64,000 nt of DNA. It comes from Glycomyces arizonensis DSM 44726. Its GTDB lineage: Bacteria; Actinomycetota; Actinomycetes; Mycobacteriales; Micromonosporaceae. The notes below the pieces were generated by a model, which saw nothing but the letters and a program-made list of their open reading frames with translations, was not told the origin of the DNA and did not search any database. Within the stretch, counting starts at the first letter, position 1, and every line of letters starts with the position of its first letter. The stretch covers positions 53,041 to 117,040 of the forward strand of contig NZ_AXWO01000017.1 of assembly GCF_000482705.1 (NCBI RefSeq). The letters are read 5' to 3'. The translations under genes were made by a program, and so were the position numbers. Below, piece by piece: positions 25,048 to 34,996 of this stretch.

Positions 25048-26049
25048 ATGACAATCGCACTGTCGATCCTCGACCTGGCGCCCATCGCACCGGGCCGCTC
25101 CGCGCGCGAAAGCTTCGCATCGAGCGTCGAGCTCGCCCGCGCCGCCGAACGCGGCGGCTACCGGCGCGTCTGGTACGCCGAGCACCACAACATGCCCACC
25201 ATCGCCTCCAGCGCGACGAGCCTGGTGATCGGCCACGTCGCCGAGCACACCGACACCATCAGGCTCGGCGCGGGCGGGATCATGCTGCCCAACCACTCGC
25301 CGCTGGTCATCGCCGAGCAGTTCGGGACGCTGGAGACCCTCTTCCCCGGCCGGATCGACCTCGGCCTGGGCCGCGCGCCCGGCACCGACCGCACCACCAT
25401 GCTCGCCATCCGCCGCGACCCGGCCTCGTCGGACTCCTTCCCGCAGGACGTGCTGGAACTCCAGGGCTACCTGCGCGGCGCCTCCCGCGTGCAGGGCGTC
25501 CAATCGGTGCCGCGTCCCGAAGGCGAAGTGCCCCTCTACCTCCTCGGCTCCTCGCTCTTCGGCGCCCAGCTCGCCGCCAGGCTCGGCCTGCCGTACGCGT
25601 TCGCCTCCCACTTCGCCCCGGCCCACCTCCACGAGGCGGTCGCCGCCTACCGGGAGCAGTTCACGCCGTCCGAGCAGCTGGCCGAGCCGTACGTGATCGC
25701 GGGCGTCAACGTGTTCGCCGCCGAGGACCGCGACGCCGCCGAGTCCCAGCGGCGGATCGCCTACCGCAACCGGGCGCGCGCGTTCATCGCGCGCGGCCCC
25801 GGCGGCGGAGGCGACTTCACCGACGACGAGATCGACGCGTTCCTGGCCTCCCCGAACGGGGGCCAGCTGGCGGCGATGACCGAGTACACCGCCGTCGGCG
25901 ACCCCGGCGACGTCCGCGCCTTCCTGGAGGAGTTCGCCGCCTCGGCCGGTGCCGACGAGCTGATCACCGCCCACCACGCCGAGCGGACCGCCGACCGCAT
26001 CCGCTCGGTCGAGCTGACCGCCGAGGCCCTGTCGGCGGCCTCCTCGTAG
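25048..26049 (+). CDS. Luciferase-like flavin oxidoreductase, YhbW/MsnO8 type
   Basis: The 333-residue TIM-barrel enzyme is of the luciferase-like monooxygenase family. [11 protein letters not shown] at the start, [38 protein letters not shown] and [13 protein letters not shown] are hallmarks of the single-subunit group named MsnO8/YhbW. It uses reduced FMN or F420, and the reaction is unknown. ATG 25048 follows GAGAAAGGCGGCC. It is divergent from the LacI gene and ends 10 bases from the convergent DUF4132 gene, so it appears monocistronic. Confidence 0.87.
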   Translation: MTIALSILDLAPIAPGRSARESFASSVELARAAERGGYRRVWYAEHHNMPTIASSATSLVIGHVAEHTDTIRLGAGGIMLPNHSPLVIAEQFGTLETLFPGRIDLGLGRAPGTDRTTMLAIRRDPASSDSFPQDVLELQGYLRGASRVQGVQSVPRPEGEVPLYLLGSSLFGAQLAARLGLPYAFASHFAPAHLHEAVAAYREQFTPSEQLAEPYVIAGVNVFAAEDRDAAESQRRIAYRNRARAFIARGPGGGGDFTDDEIDAFLASPNGGQLAAMTEYTAVGDPGDVRAFLEEFAASAGADELITAHHAERTADRIRSVELTAEALSAASS

Positions 26050-26059
26050 GACCCGGCCC

Positions 26060-29000
26060 TCAGGCCGCCTCGGTCGCCTTGGCGAGGGCCGCCAGGACCT
26101 CCGAGGCCGCCACGGGGTCGACCGGGCCGAAGCCGCCCTTCGGCCCCGGGACGCTCCAGCCGTGCAGGTCCCGCTCGGCGACCACGACCTCCCGCAGCGT
26201 CTGCTGCGGCTGCATGTCCACGGCCCCGACCACGATGCCCGGGTCGAGGGCGATCACGAGGTGGCCGACGCCGGGCAGGCGGCACGACATGCCCGCCTCG
26301 ATCCCCGCGTCCTGCGGCGCGCCGCGCACCCAGCCCTTGCCGACGAGCCCGAGGAGCCTGCCCACCGGCACGCTGACCCCTTCGAAGCGGGCCAGGCGGC
26401 CGGTCGCCAGCTCCTCGTCGGTGAAGGCCATGACCGGCCGCCCGAGCTGCGTGAACGGCTGCAGGATCTCGTAGTCGGCGAAGACCTCGGCCCACGTCTC
26501 GACCTCCCCGCCGAGGATCGCGGGGTGGGCCAGGCGGATCACCGCGGCCTCGGGCAGCTCCAGTTCCTCCTCGTCGACGCCGGTGGGGCTCCGGTCCTCG
26601 GCGAGGCGGAACGAGACCGGCCCGGCGCCCGCCTCGGCCATCCACACCAGACGCCGCGCCAGGTGCCACACGAGCGGGTGGTCGACGAAGTACTCCATGA
26701 ACTCGCCGAGCGTCCACGTCCGGCCCTCCACCATGGCGCGTTCGAGCCGCTTCACCTGGTCGGCGGCGACGGTGCGCAGCTCCTTCCGCAGGGCCGCGAA
26801 CCGCCGGTAGGCCTCGCCCGCCACCAGCTCGTCGTCCTTCACGCCCGGCTTCGGCAGCGTCTTGCGCGGCTTGCCGTCCATGTCGGTCACGAACGGCTTG
26901 AGCGACTCGTCGAAGCCGACCCTGAACTTCCTGGGCCCGTAGTCGAGGACGAGCGCGGACTCCTCCCGCAGCCCGAAGTCGGGCACGAGCCGGTCGGCGA
27001 GCTGCTCGGCCGAGAGACCGAGCCTCGCGGCGATCGCGTCGATCTGGTCGCCCGCCTCGGCCTTGATGGCCGAGAACTTCGCGCGCTCGGCGATGCCCTG
27101 GATGGCTCGCAGCGCCGCCTCCGAGCCGATGGCGCCGAGCACCTGGAGGCCCTTGACGGCGTGATGGTGCCTGCTCTCGCCGGGCCAGCGGGCGATCAGC
27201 GGCGCGAGGAGGCGCACCGCCTCATCGCCGCCGAAGTGCGCCAACTGCGTCAGCGCCCACGCGTCGTCGGACGGGGCCCCGGCGGTGAGCCACTGGTCGA
27301 ACAGCGCGAGGGAGAACCGGGTCAGGGACGCGCGGTCGCAGGTCTCGGCCACGACCGCGACGCCCCGATACTCGAAGTCGGGCGTGCCCAAGGCCAGCAC
27401 GGTGGCGAGGGGGCGGATCGCCGCGTTCGGCAGCGCGCGTCCGCGCCCGGCGAGCAGCACCTGCGGGAGCGCGGGCGCGGCGACCCACGCGCCCGGGCGG
27501 GGGACCGGGACGCCGACGGGCGCGAGCGGGTCGACGTCCACCAGGGCCGCGACGGCGGCCGTGGCCTCGTCCCCGTACTGGGCGGCGGCCTCGCGCACGA
27601 GGTCCGCGCCCCCGTTCGCCGCGACGTAGCGCAGCGCGGCCTCGGCGGCGGTGCGCCGCTTCTTGGCCTTGCCGAGCGCGTCGGGCACGAGCAGCGCCGC
27701 GGCGTCGGCGCCGTGCCGGTCGAGCCAGTCGAACGCGAAGGCGCGCATGGTCTTCAACCGTACGAGCGCGTCGGCCACGACTCTGGCGGCCGTGAGGTTC
27801 GCGATCGGCAGCAGCAACTCGCGCAGCGAGGTGTCGGCGGTCGCCGCCGCCGTGAGCTGCTCGGCGGCGTCGGCGCCGTACTTCGCGAGGATCCGCTTGA
27901 GGTACTCACCGCCGACGAGCATGTCGCCGGGTTCCCAGCGCGGCAGGAGGTCGGCGCCGACCTCCCTGGGAGCCAAGGCCAGCGTGTACACCTTGCCGAA
28001 CTCGTTGTCCGTGTCGAACGACCGCGCCCGCTGCTCCCAGTCGCGGTCGTGCTGCCGCGAGGGGATCTCGGTCTCGGACCACGCCTCGCGCTCGCCTTCG
28101 GCCCAGACGACCCGGTTGATCGCGGGAGGGGTCAGGCCCTTGACCACGACCGCTTCGCCTGCGGCGCCCGTCTCGTCCCACGGCGGCGAGGCGAGCAGCT
28201 TCGGCACCGCGTCGGCGCTCGCCTCGGGGAGGCGCGGGCTCTCCGCGGTGAGGCCCGCGATCGCCTCCCGGACGGTCTCGTCCTGGAGCGGCAGCGCGTC
28301 CTCGAGCAGGATCGGGTCGGCATGCAGCAGCGCCGTGAACCGGGCGCGCGCGGAAGCGTCGGCCTCGGGGAGGCGGGCGGCGACGGCGCGGAGGGTCCGC
28401 TGCGGGAACCTCGCGGCGGCCTCCATCGCGAAGCCCATCGCGGCCGCATCGCCGAGCCGGTCGACGAGCAGCCCCAGCGCCTCGTCGGTGGGAATCGCCG
28501 CGATCGCCCGGAACAGCGTCTTCTTCTCGCCGGCGTCGCAGTAGCCGTCGAGGTGCCATTCGAGGACCGGGAGGGCGGCGGCGCCGAGCCGGTGCAGGAG
28601 GTCGGCGATCTCGGCGACCTGCACCCAGTGGCGGCCCATCGAGTGCACGTCGAGGGCGCCCAACTGCTCGGCCGTGGTGACGAGGTCGAAAAGGAGCTGC
28701 GTGCAGGCTCGGCTCGGCTGTTGCTCGCCGTGCTCGTCGCAGACCTCGTCCAACCACGCCTCCTCGTCGGGCGCGATGAGGCTCACGGCGAAGCGGCGCG
28801 CGGGGTCGGTGCGGTGCTCGGCCAGTGCGGCCACGACCGCGGCGTGATCGGCGTCCGAGGCGGCGGCCACGTGCGCCCGGATCGCCGGCAGTTTGCTGTA
28901 CCTGTGCAGTGCCCACCAGCGCTGACTGGACAGCTCCCTGCGGAGGAGGTCGACGCCCTCGCCGGGGCCGTCCGTCGAGGCTTCGAGCGTGAGGGACTCG

Positions 29001-29407
29001 GCGAAGGCGGCCACGGCGAAGGGCAGGCCGTGCTCGGCCGCGGTCATGTCGAAGGCCAGGCGGTCCGCCAGCGGCACGGAGGGAGCCGCGGGCGGCGTGA
29101 GCGCCATGACGGCGGCGGCGCCGAGGACGTCGCTCTCGCCGCCGAGGAATGCCAGCACGGCGGCCTCGTACTCGCGGTTGGCCTCGCGAGAGAGGCACTC
29201 GCGGACCTTCGGCTCGCAGTCGGCGCGGAACCGCCGCCCCGGCTCGGCCTCGAACTCGATCCGGCGCGGCTTGCCCTGGCCGCGGCGGGGCTGGACGAAG
29301 CGCTTCCAGGACGCGGGGAAGGCGAAGCGGTCCTCATCGGGCAGGGCGTCGGTTGCGGGGCTCTCGGATTCGATCACGGGCGACAGTCTAAGAACCGGGT
29401 ACGACAT
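26060..29407 (-). CDS. Large DUF4132-domain protein
   Basis: The protein has 1115 residues, no signal peptide and no membrane spans. Most of it looks like alpha-helical repeats rich in Ala and Leu (for instance LGLLVDRLGDAAAMGFAMEAAARFPQRTL). The C-terminal 350 residues (LVLDYGPRKFRVGFDESLKPFVTDMDGK, LVWHLARRLVW, DYEILQPFTQLGRPV) match the DUF4132 pattern known from MolR/YehI-type proteins. No WGR domain is seen. The start is placed at ATG 29407; a longer open frame upstream is not supported by codon pattern. The function is unknown. The family has been tied to stress and metal responses without a clear mechanism. Confidence 0.8.
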   Translation of the reverse strand: MSYPVLRLSPVIESESPATDALPDEDRFAFPASWKRFVQPRRGQGKPRRIEFEAEPGRRFRADCEPKVRECLSREANREYEAAVLAFLGGESDVLGAAAVMALTPPAAPSVPLADRLAFDMTAAEHGLPFAVAAFAESLTLEASTDGPGEGVDLLRRELSSQRWWALHRYSKLPAIRAHVAAASDADHAAVVAALAEHRTDPARRFAVSLIAPDEEAWLDEVCDEHGEQQPSRACTQLLFDLVTTAEQLGALDVHSMGRHWVQVAEIADLLHRLGAAALPVLEWHLDGYCDAGEKKTLFRAIAAIPTDEALGLLVDRLGDAAAMGFAMEAAARFPQRTLRAVAARLPEADASARARFTALLHADPILLEDALPLQDETVREAIAGLTAESPRLPEASADAVPKLLASPPWDETGAAGEAVVVKGLTPPAINRVVWAEGEREAWSETEIPSRQHDRDWEQRARSFDTDNEFGKVYTLALAPREVGADLLPRWEPGDMLVGGEYLKRILAKYGADAAEQLTAAATADTSLRELLLPIANLTAARVVADALVRLKTMRAFAFDWLDRHGADAAALLVPDALGKAKKRRTAAEAALRYVAANGGADLVREAAAQYGDEATAAVAALVDVDPLAPVGVPVPRPGAWVAAPALPQVLLAGRGRALPNAAIRPLATVLALGTPDFEYRGVAVVAETCDRASLTRFSLALFDQWLTAGAPSDDAWALTQLAHFGGDEAVRLLAPLIARWPGESRHHHAVKGLQVLGAIGSEAALRAIQGIAERAKFSAIKAEAGDQIDAIAARLGLSAEQLADRLVPDFGLREESALVLDYGPRKFRVGFDESLKPFVTDMDGKPRKTLPKPGVKDDELVAGEAYRRFAALRKELRTVAADQVKRLERAMVEGRTWTLGEFMEYFVDHPLVWHLARRLVWMAEAGAGPVSFRLAEDRSPTGVDEEELELPEAAVIRLAHPAILGGEVETWAEVFADYEILQPFTQLGRPVMAFTDEELATGRLARFEGVSVPVGRLLGLVGKGWVRGAPQDAGIEAGMSCRLPGVGHLVIALDPGIVVGAVDMQPQQTLREVVVAERDLHGWSVPGPKGGFGPVDPVAASEVLAALAKATEAA

Positions 29408-29531
29408 GGTGCTCTCATTGGTGCGCAATGCGGCCGCGAGAAGACGGTACGGCCCGTCAGAGCCGCCGAACGGCAGCGGCGGCCGGCGCCGCCGACGGCG
29501 TCTGCGGCGGCGCGCTTGACCGTCCGAAAAA

Positions 29532-29543
29532 TTTATGCTTAAA
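29532..29543. promoter_or_regulatory. LacI operator-like site before the second LacI gene
   Basis: TTTATGCTTAAA is one change from the palindrome TTTAAGCTTAAA and lies in a short AT-rich stretch 67 bases before the regulator start. A related site occurs at 30721-30732 before the ThuA-like gene. Confidence 0.6.
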
Positions 29544-29609
29544 ATCGCCGTCGGCGCGCCGCCGTGGCAGGAGGCGGCGCGCCGACGAACACGAAACGGA
29601 GGACGGCCA

Positions 29610-30674
29610 GTGAGCGGCAAGTCGTCCGCCGCGCGGCGCAAGGCGAGCATGACCGACGTCGCCGAACTCGCGGGCGTCTCGGTCATGACGGTCTCGAACG
29701 TCATCAACCGGCCCCAGATCGTCGCCGAGGCGACCCGCACGAAGGTCCACGCCGCGATGCGCGAACTGCGCTACCGCAACAACCTGGTCGCCCGCAGCCT
29801 CAGGCTCGCGCAGCCGCGGCAGATCGGCTACGTGCTCCCCGCCCAGGACGCCGTCGGCAACCAGTACATGGACGCGTTCCTCCACGACCTCGCCGCCGCC
29901 TGCCAGGCGGCGGACCGCAACCTCACCCTCATCACCGAGCGCGGCACCGACGCCCTCATGACCGCCTGCGAGGACCTCTACTTCGGACAATCGGTGGCGG
30001 GTTTCGTCATCTCCAACGTGGGGACCGAGGACCCGCGGCCCGTCGAACTGCGCAAGCGCGGCATCCCGTTCGCGGCCTACGGCCGCACCGGCGAGGCGTT
30101 CGCGAGCCCCTGGAGCTGGGTCGAGGGCGACGCCGCGCTCGGCATCGCGATGGCCGTCGACCACGTCGCCGCACGCGGGCACCGCGAACTGGCGTTCGTG
30201 GGCGCCGACCACGCCAGCGTCACCATGGTCCAGCGCGAGCACGGCTACCGCGAGGCCTGCCTCCGCCTGGGGCTCGACGGCTCGCTCGCCGCGGGCCGGA
30301 TCGTCCACTCCGGCAGCGACCTGGCCTCCGGCGTCCGCGCCGCCGCCGACCTCCTCGGCGCCGCCACGAACGACACCGCCGCGAGCTCCGCCGCCCCCAC
30401 CGCGCTCATCTGCGTGTCCGATCAGGTCGCCGCGGGCGCCGTCATCACGCTGCAGAGCCGGGGACTCGTCCCCGGCCGGGACGTGGCCGTCACCGGCTAC
30501 GACGACACGCCGCTGACCTCGTTCGGCCCGGTCGGCATCACCTCGGTCCGGCAGGCCTCGGCGGCGATCGCCGCCGAACTCGTCCGCCTCATCATCGACC
30601 GGCCGGGCGGCCCCGAGCATGTGCTGCTGCCGCCCCGGCTCACGCCGCGCTCCAGCACGGACCGGGCCGCATGA
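29610..30674 (+). CDS. LacI-family regulator of the ThuA/Gfo-Idh operon
   Basis: The protein has 354 residues. GTG 29610 is chosen because GGAGG at 29598-29602 precedes it. The helix-turn-helix is in MTDVAELAGVSVMTVSNVINRPQIVAEATRTKV, with hinge NNLVARSLRLAQPRQIG. The ligand domain includes GFVISNVGTEDPRP, ISFGA-like motifs replaced by FVGADHASVTMVQREHGYREA, and VAVTGYDDTPLTSFGPVGITSVRQ. It precedes a three-gene operon in the same direction, and both promoters share a TTTAAGCTTAAA-like site. It therefore probably controls itself and the operon. Confidence 0.9.
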   Translation: MSGKSSAARRKASMTDVAELAGVSVMTVSNVINRPQIVAEATRTKVHAAMRELRYRNNLVARSLRLAQPRQIGYVLPAQDAVGNQYMDAFLHDLAAACQAADRNLTLITERGTDALMTACEDLYFGQSVAGFVISNVGTEDPRPVELRKRGIPFAAYGRTGEAFASPWSWVEGDAALGIAMAVDHVAARGHRELAFVGADHASVTMVQREHGYREACLRLGLDGSLAAGRIVHSGSDLASGVRAAADLLGAATNDTAASSAAPTALICVSDQVAAGAVITLQSRGLVPGRDVAVTGYDDTPLTSFGPVGITSVRQASAAIAAELVRLIIDRPGGPEHVLLPPRLTPRSSTDRAA

Positions 30675-30720
30675 CCACCGGGCCTCATGAACTCCGGCGA
30701 AGCCGCCGCGGCCCCAGGAT

Positions 30721-30732
30721 TTTAAGCTCACA
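30721..30732. promoter_or_regulatory. LacI operator-like site before the ThuA-like gene
   Basis: TTTAAGCTCACA matches TTTAAGCTTAAA at 10 of 12 positions. On one strand it shares the run GATTTTAAGC with the site at 29532. It is 30 bases before the ThuA-like gene start. Confidence 0.55.
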
Positions 30733-30762
30733 ATGCAACCAGAACAGAAGGAGAACCGGGAA

Positions 30763-31533
30763 ATGGCCGATCAACCGATCCGAGTCGTCGTGTGGGGCGA
30801 GAACCGCCACGAGCAGGTCGAGCCGTCCGTGGCCGAGCGCTACCCCGACGGCATGCACGGCGCCATCGCCAAGGGCGCGGGCGCATGGCTCGGCGACAAG
30901 GCGAGCATCACCACCCGCACCCTCGACGAGCCCGAGCACGGGCTGACCTCCGACGTCCTCGACGAGACCGACGTGCTCGTCTGGTGGGGCCACGCCGCCC
31001 ACCACGAGGTCGCCGACGAGGTCGTCGAGCGCGTCCACCGCCACGTCCTCGCGGGCATGGGCCTGGTCGTGCTCCACTCCGGGCACTGGTCCAAGATCTT
31101 CACCAAGCTCATGGGCACCACCTGCACGCTGCGCTGGCGCTCAGAGCACGACCGCGAACTGGTGTGGACGGTGAACCCGCAGCACCCGATCGCCCGCGGC
31201 ATCCCGAACCCGATCGTCATCCCCGAGCAGGAGATGTACGGCGAGTACTTCGACGTGCCCACCCCCGACGAGCTGGTCTTCATCTCCGGGTTCACCGGCG
31301 GCGAGGTCTTCCGCAGCGGCATGACCTACCGCCGCGGCTTCGGCCGGATCTTCTACTTCAGCCCCGGCGACCAGGACTTCCCCGTCTACCACCACCCCGA
31401 CGTGAACCACGTGATCGCCAACGGCATCGAATGGGCCCGGCCCGACCGGGAGCGCGAGACGCCGACGCTGCTGCGCTACGAGACCGACGACTTCTGGGGC
31501 GGCCAGGGCTACAAGGGAGCGTTCGAGCGATGA
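30763..31533 (+). CDS. ThuA-like trehalose-utilisation family protein
   Basis: The 256-residue protein has a glutamine-amidotransferase-like fold. [12 protein letters not shown] at the N-terminus, [37 protein letters not shown] and [24 protein letters not shown] are characteristic of the ThuA family (PF06283). ATG 30763 follows AAGGAG at 30748-30753. In rhizobia ThuA-ThuB act in conversion of trehalose and related disaccharides through 3-keto sugars. The two Gfo/Idh/MocA genes that overlap downstream fit such keto-sugar chemistry. The exact sugar is unknown. Confidence 0.85.
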   Translation: MADQPIRVVVWGENRHEQVEPSVAERYPDGMHGAIAKGAGAWLGDKASITTRTLDEPEHGLTSDVLDETDVLVWWGHAAHHEVADEVVERVHRHVLAGMGLVVLHSGHWSKIFTKLMGTTCTLRWRSEHDRELVWTVNPQHPIARGIPNPIVIPEQEMYGEYFDVPTPDELVFISGFTGGEVFRSGMTYRRGFGRIFYFSPGDQDFPVYHHPDVNHVIANGIEWARPDRERETPTLLRYETDDFWGGQGYKGAFER

Positions 31534-32645
31534 CCTCTCCCACCATCGACACCGAAGGGCCACTGCGTCTCGTCGTGGTCGGCGCGGGCGGCATGGGCCG
31601 GGCCTGGGCCCGCACCATCCAGGCCCACGACGACGCCGAACTCGTCGGCATCGCCGACCTCGCGCCCGCCGCCGCCGAAGCGGCGGCGGCCGAGACCGGC
31701 ATCCGGGGCCTCGCGCTCGGCTCCGACGCGGTCGAACTCGCCCGCCGCACCGGCGCCGACGCCGTCGTCAACGCCACCATCCCCGAGGCCCACCACCAGG
31801 TCACCACGGCCGCGCTCCTGGCCGGTCTCCCGGTGCTGGGGGAGAAGCCGGTCGCCGCCAGCGTGGCCGAGGGCCTCTCGCTCGCCGCCGCGGCCGAGCA
31901 CACCGGGCAGCTGTTCATGGTCAGCCAGTCCCGCCGCTACCACCGCTCGCTCCACCAGGCCAAGCGGCGGCTCGAGACGCTCGGCGCCGTGGGCGTCGTC
32001 GCGGTCGACTTCTTCAAGGCGCCGCACTTCGGCGGCTTCCGCGACGAGATGGCCAGCCCGCTCCTGCTCGACATGGCCATCCACCAGTTCGACATGGCCC
32101 GGTTCCTCCTCGACGCCGACCCCGTCTCGGTCTCGTGCGAGGAGTACAACCCCGCCTGGAGCTGGTACACCGGCGACGCGGCCGCCACCGCCGTCTTCGC
32201 GATGGAGGGCGGCGCCCGCTTCGTCTTCAACGGCAGCTGGTGCAGCCCCGGCTTCGAGACCTCCTGGAACGGCTCGTGGCGCCTCTCGGCCGAGCGCGGC
32301 ACCGTCCTGTGGGACGGCGAGGGCGAACCCGGCGCCGACCCGGACGAGGCGGTGCCGACAGTGGACGACCCCGGGCGCGAGATCGCCGGATCGCTGCGCG
32401 AGTTCACCGCCGCCCTGCGCCACGGGAGCGAACCGATGGGGCGAGTGCACGCCAACGTCATGAGCCTCGCTATGGTCGAGGCCGCGACGCAGAGCGCGTC
32501 GCAGGGGCGGCGCGTCGCGATCGACGACGTGCTCGAGCGCTCCTACGACGCCGCGCTCGCCACCGAGCGCAACGCCGAAGTGCTCGCCGTCATGAAAGCC
32601 TGGCCATCCGTCCGCGATGCCCTGAGTCAAAAGGAGCCGCAGTGA
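31530..32645 (+). CDS. Gfo/Idh/MocA-family oxidoreductase
   Basis: The 371-residue protein has an N-terminal Rossmann domain ([19 protein letters not shown]) and the family EKP motif in LGEKPVAAS, followed by a C-terminal substrate domain with [16 protein letters not shown], whose His is the usual catalytic position. The ATG overlaps the ThuA-like stop and its own stop overlaps the next start, giving full coupling. It likely oxidises a hydroxyl of a sugar, polyol or glycoside with NAD(P). The Gfo/Idh partner downstream suggests two steps on the same compound or two subunits. Confidence 0.9.
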   Translation: MTSPTIDTEGPLRLVVVGAGGMGRAWARTIQAHDDAELVGIADLAPAAAEAAAAETGIRGLALGSDAVELARRTGADAVVNATIPEAHHQVTTAALLAGLPVLGEKPVAASVAEGLSLAAAAEHTGQLFMVSQSRRYHRSLHQAKRRLETLGAVGVVAVDFFKAPHFGGFRDEMASPLLLDMAIHQFDMARFLLDADPVSVSCEEYNPAWSWYTGDAAATAVFAMEGGARFVFNGSWCSPGFETSWNGSWRLSAERGTVLWDGEGEPGADPDEAVPTVDDPGREIAGSLREFTAALRHGSEPMGRVHANVMSLAMVEAATQSASQGRRVAIDDVLERSYDAALATERNAEVLAVMKAWPSVRDALSQKEPQ

Positions 32646-33814
32646 GCGAACCCGAGTCCCTCCGCGTCGGCATGGTCGGCTACGCCTTCATGGGCGCGGC
32701 CCACTCGCACGCGTGGCGCACCGCGCCGCGCTTCTTCGATCTGCCGCTCGCGCCCCGCATGACCGCGGTCGCCGGGCGAAACCCCGAGCGGGTCGCCGCC
32801 GCGGCGGCGAAGCTCGGCTGGGACTCGGCCGAGACCGACTGGCGCAGGCTGATCGAGCGCGACGACATCGACCTGATCGACATCTGCGTCCCCGGCGACC
32901 TGCACGCCGAGATCGCCATCGCCGCGCTCGACGCGGGCAAGCACGTGCTGTGCGAGAAGCCCTTGGCGAACTCGGTGGTCGAGGCCGAGCGGATGACGGA
33001 CGCCGCCGAGGCCGCGAAGGCCCGCGGCGCGTTCGCGATGTGCGGCTTCAGCTACCGCCGCACGCCCGCGCTCTCGCTCGCGAAGCGCCTGGTGGCCTCC
33101 GGCGCGCTCGGACAGATCCGCCATGTGCGGGCGCAGTACCTCCAGGACTGGCTCACCGACGAGAACGCGCCCATGACCTGGCGGCTCGACAAGTCGAAGT
33201 CCGGCTCGGGCTCCCTGGGCGACATCGGCGCGCACATCATCGACGCCGCGCAGTGGATCGCCGGTGCGAACGTCACCGGCGTCTCGGCGACGCTCGAGAC
33301 GTTCGTCGCCGAGCGCCCGGTCGGCGGGGACTTCGTCGGGCTGGGCGGCCACGGCGGCGCCGACGGACCGAAGGCCCCGGTCACCGTGGACGACGCCGCG
33401 ATGTTCACCGCCAGGTTCGCCGGCGGCGCCGTCGGCGTCTTCGAGGCGACCCGCTTCGCGCTCGGACGGAAGAACGCGATGCGCCTGGAGCTCAACGGCT
33501 CGAAGGCGTCCCTCGCGTTCGACTTCGAGGACATGAACTCGCTGTGGTTCTACGACGCGGACGACGAGCCCAACGCCGGATTCCGGCGCATCCAGGTGAC
33601 CGAGCCGGAGCACCCGTACACGGGCAACTGGTGGCCGGTGGGGCACGGGCTCGGCTACGAGCACGCCTTCACCCACCAGGTCGTGGACCTCGTCGAGGCG
33701 ATCGCGGGCGGCGAGCAGCCCACACCGTCGTTCGCGGACGCGCTCGGCGTCCAACGGGTCCTGGCGGCGGTCGAGGCGAGCGCCGCGGACGAGAGCCGCT
33801 GGACACAGGTCTGA
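32642..33814 (+). CDS. Gfo/Idh/MocA-family oxidoreductase
   Basis: The protein has 390 residues. VGMVGYAFMGAAHSHAWR is the dinucleotide loop, VLCEKPLANS carries the EKP motif, and SLGDIGAHIIDAAQWIAG contains the conserved GxHxxD-type catalytic region. GTG 32642 follows AAAAGGAGCC and overlaps the stop of the previous gene. It is the last gene of the LacI-controlled operon, since a clear hairpin starts 12 bases after its stop. It probably acts on a sugar or inositol derivative; the precise substrate is not visible. Confidence 0.9.
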   Translation: MSEPESLRVGMVGYAFMGAAHSHAWRTAPRFFDLPLAPRMTAVAGRNPERVAAAAAKLGWDSAETDWRRLIERDDIDLIDICVPGDLHAEIAIAALDAGKHVLCEKPLANSVVEAERMTDAAEAAKARGAFAMCGFSYRRTPALSLAKRLVASGALGQIRHVRAQYLQDWLTDENAPMTWRLDKSKSGSGSLGDIGAHIIDAAQWIAGANVTGVSATLETFVAERPVGGDFVGLGGHGGADGPKAPVTVDDAAMFTARFAGGAVGVFEATRFALGRKNAMRLELNGSKASLAFDFEDMNSLWFYDADDEPNAGFRRIQVTEPEHPYTGNWWPVGHGLGYEHAFTHQVVDLVEAIAGGEQPTPSFADALGVQRVLAAVEASAADESRWTQV

Positions 33815-33826
33815 GCGGACCACGGT

Positions 33827-33864
33827 GAACGGGGCCCGGTCGCGAACGCGGCCGGGCCCCGTTC
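33827..33864 (+). terminator. Hairpin ending the ThuA/Gfo-Idh operon
   Basis: GAACGGGGCCCGG and CCGGGCCCCGTTC pair perfectly over 13 bases around a 12-base loop, shortly after the operon stop. Confidence 0.78.
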
Positions 33865-33970
33865 CCGCTGCGGCACTTCCGATCGGGAGGGGTCCCGGCG
33901 CGATGTGGGTATTTTCGGGATCAGGAAGGCCAAACGGCCCAATCCCCACATCCACCCCGAAAGGATCACA

Positions 33971-34819
33971 GTGGACAAGAAGAGGAAGCACCTGCTCCGC
34001 CTCGGCACCGGCGTCGCCGCGGGTGTCGGCGCCGCCGCCCTCGCCTGGGCCGGCACCGCCGCCAATGCGCAGGAGCCGTCCACCGACGGCGGTTTCGAAA
34101 TCCAGGTCATCGGCGGCCAAGAGGCCGAAGAGGGCCAGTACCCCTGGCTCGTCGCCCTCGGCTACGCGGGCGAGGGCGACCCGGTGCAGCGGTGGTTCTG
34201 CGGCGGCTCGGTCATCGCCGAGAACGTCGTGATGACCGCCGCGCACTGCGTCGAGGACAAGGACCCTGAGGACCTCGCGGTCTTCTCCGGCTCGGTCGAC
34301 CTCGGATCGGACGCGATCGTCGAGACCGCGGTGGAGGAGGCGCACATCGCCCACGACTACAACGAGCCGGTCGAGCTCGCCAACGACTGGGCGCTGCTGC
34401 TCCTGGACGAGTCGGTCGACGTCGAGCCGATCGAGGTCGGCACCGAGCCCACCGAGTTCGACACCCTCGAGATCGCCGGCTGGGGCCTCGACGAGACGGC
34501 CCAGTACCCGACCGTCGCCCGATGGGCCGAGGTGCCGTTCGTCGACGACGAGGCCTGCGCCGAGGCGTACCCGGGCTGGATCGACGAGGCCACGATGCTG
34601 TGCGCGGGCGACCTGGAGAACGGCGGGGTCGACGCGTGCTCCGGCGACTCGGGCGGCCCGATCATGGCCCGCGACGAGGACGGCGAGCAGTTCCTCGCGG
34701 GCATCGTCAGCTGGGGCACCGTCTGCGCCGAGGCCGGCAGCCCGGGCGTGTACGCCGAGGTGGCCGACTTCAACAGCGCGATCGACGACGTCCTGGACGA
34801 CTGGGACGTCGACGTGTGA
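33971..34819 (+). CDS. Secreted trypsin-like serine protease (S1)
   Basis: The protein has 282 residues. GTG 33971 follows GAAAGGATCACA. A basic start, a hydrophobic core and AxA (ANAQEP) form a signal peptide, then a short propeptide ends at QVIGGQ (mature start IGG). The catalytic triad is His92 (TAAHC), Asp139 (ELANDWALLLL) and Ser227 (GDSGGP). Asp221, six residues before the Ser, predicts cleavage after Arg or Lys. The mature part is strikingly acidic. It is an exoenzyme in an isolated gene with terminators on both sides. This fits a saprophytic lifestyle. Confidence 0.92.
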   Translation: MDKKRKHLLRLGTGVAAGVGAAALAWAGTAANAQEPSTDGGFEIQVIGGQEAEEGQYPWLVALGYAGEGDPVQRWFCGGSVIAENVVMTAAHCVEDKDPEDLAVFSGSVDLGSDAIVETAVEEAHIAHDYNEPVELANDWALLLLDESVDVEPIEVGTEPTEFDTLEIAGWGLDETAQYPTVARWAEVPFVDDEACAEAYPGWIDEATMLCAGDLENGGVDACSGDSGGPIMARDEDGEQFLAGIVSWGTVCAEAGSPGVYAEVADFNSAIDDVLDDWDVDV

Positions 34820-34840
34820 CCCCCGCGGGAAACCGCTGGA

Positions 34841-34872
34841 CGGGGCCGGGAGGGTTCGCCTTCCCGGCCCCG
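34841..34872 (+). terminator. Hairpin after the serine protease gene
   Basis: CGGGGCCGGGA and TCCCGGCCCCG pair perfectly over 11 bases around a ten-base loop, 21 bases after the protease stop. Confidence 0.7.
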
Positions 34873-34931
34873 CCGCCGTTTCCGCCGGATCGGAGAGGGA
34901 ACAACCCACGGGCGGACACCGTTGAACCGGC

Positions 34932-34959
34932 TTGCAAATATACCCCCCTAGGGTATACG
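34932..34959 (+). promoter_or_regulatory. Promoter with overlapping CsoR-like copper operator
   Basis: TATACCC (34939-34945) and GGGTATA (34951-34957) form an inverted repeat around CCCTA, resembling actinobacterial CsoR/RicR copper operators. It overlaps a -35-like TTGCAA (34932-34937) and a -10-like TATACG (34954-34959) with 16 bases between. A bound repressor would block polymerase. No csoR gene is in the window. Confidence 0.7.
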
Positions 34960-34996
34960 GTTCCGACAGCGGCCACCGACACGGAAGGAGCCCCCG

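Noticed and set aside
26162..29542. 1126-codon open frame on the plus strand
   Set aside because: It is antisense to the DUF4132 gene, and the product is His/Arg/Glu-rich with no domain.
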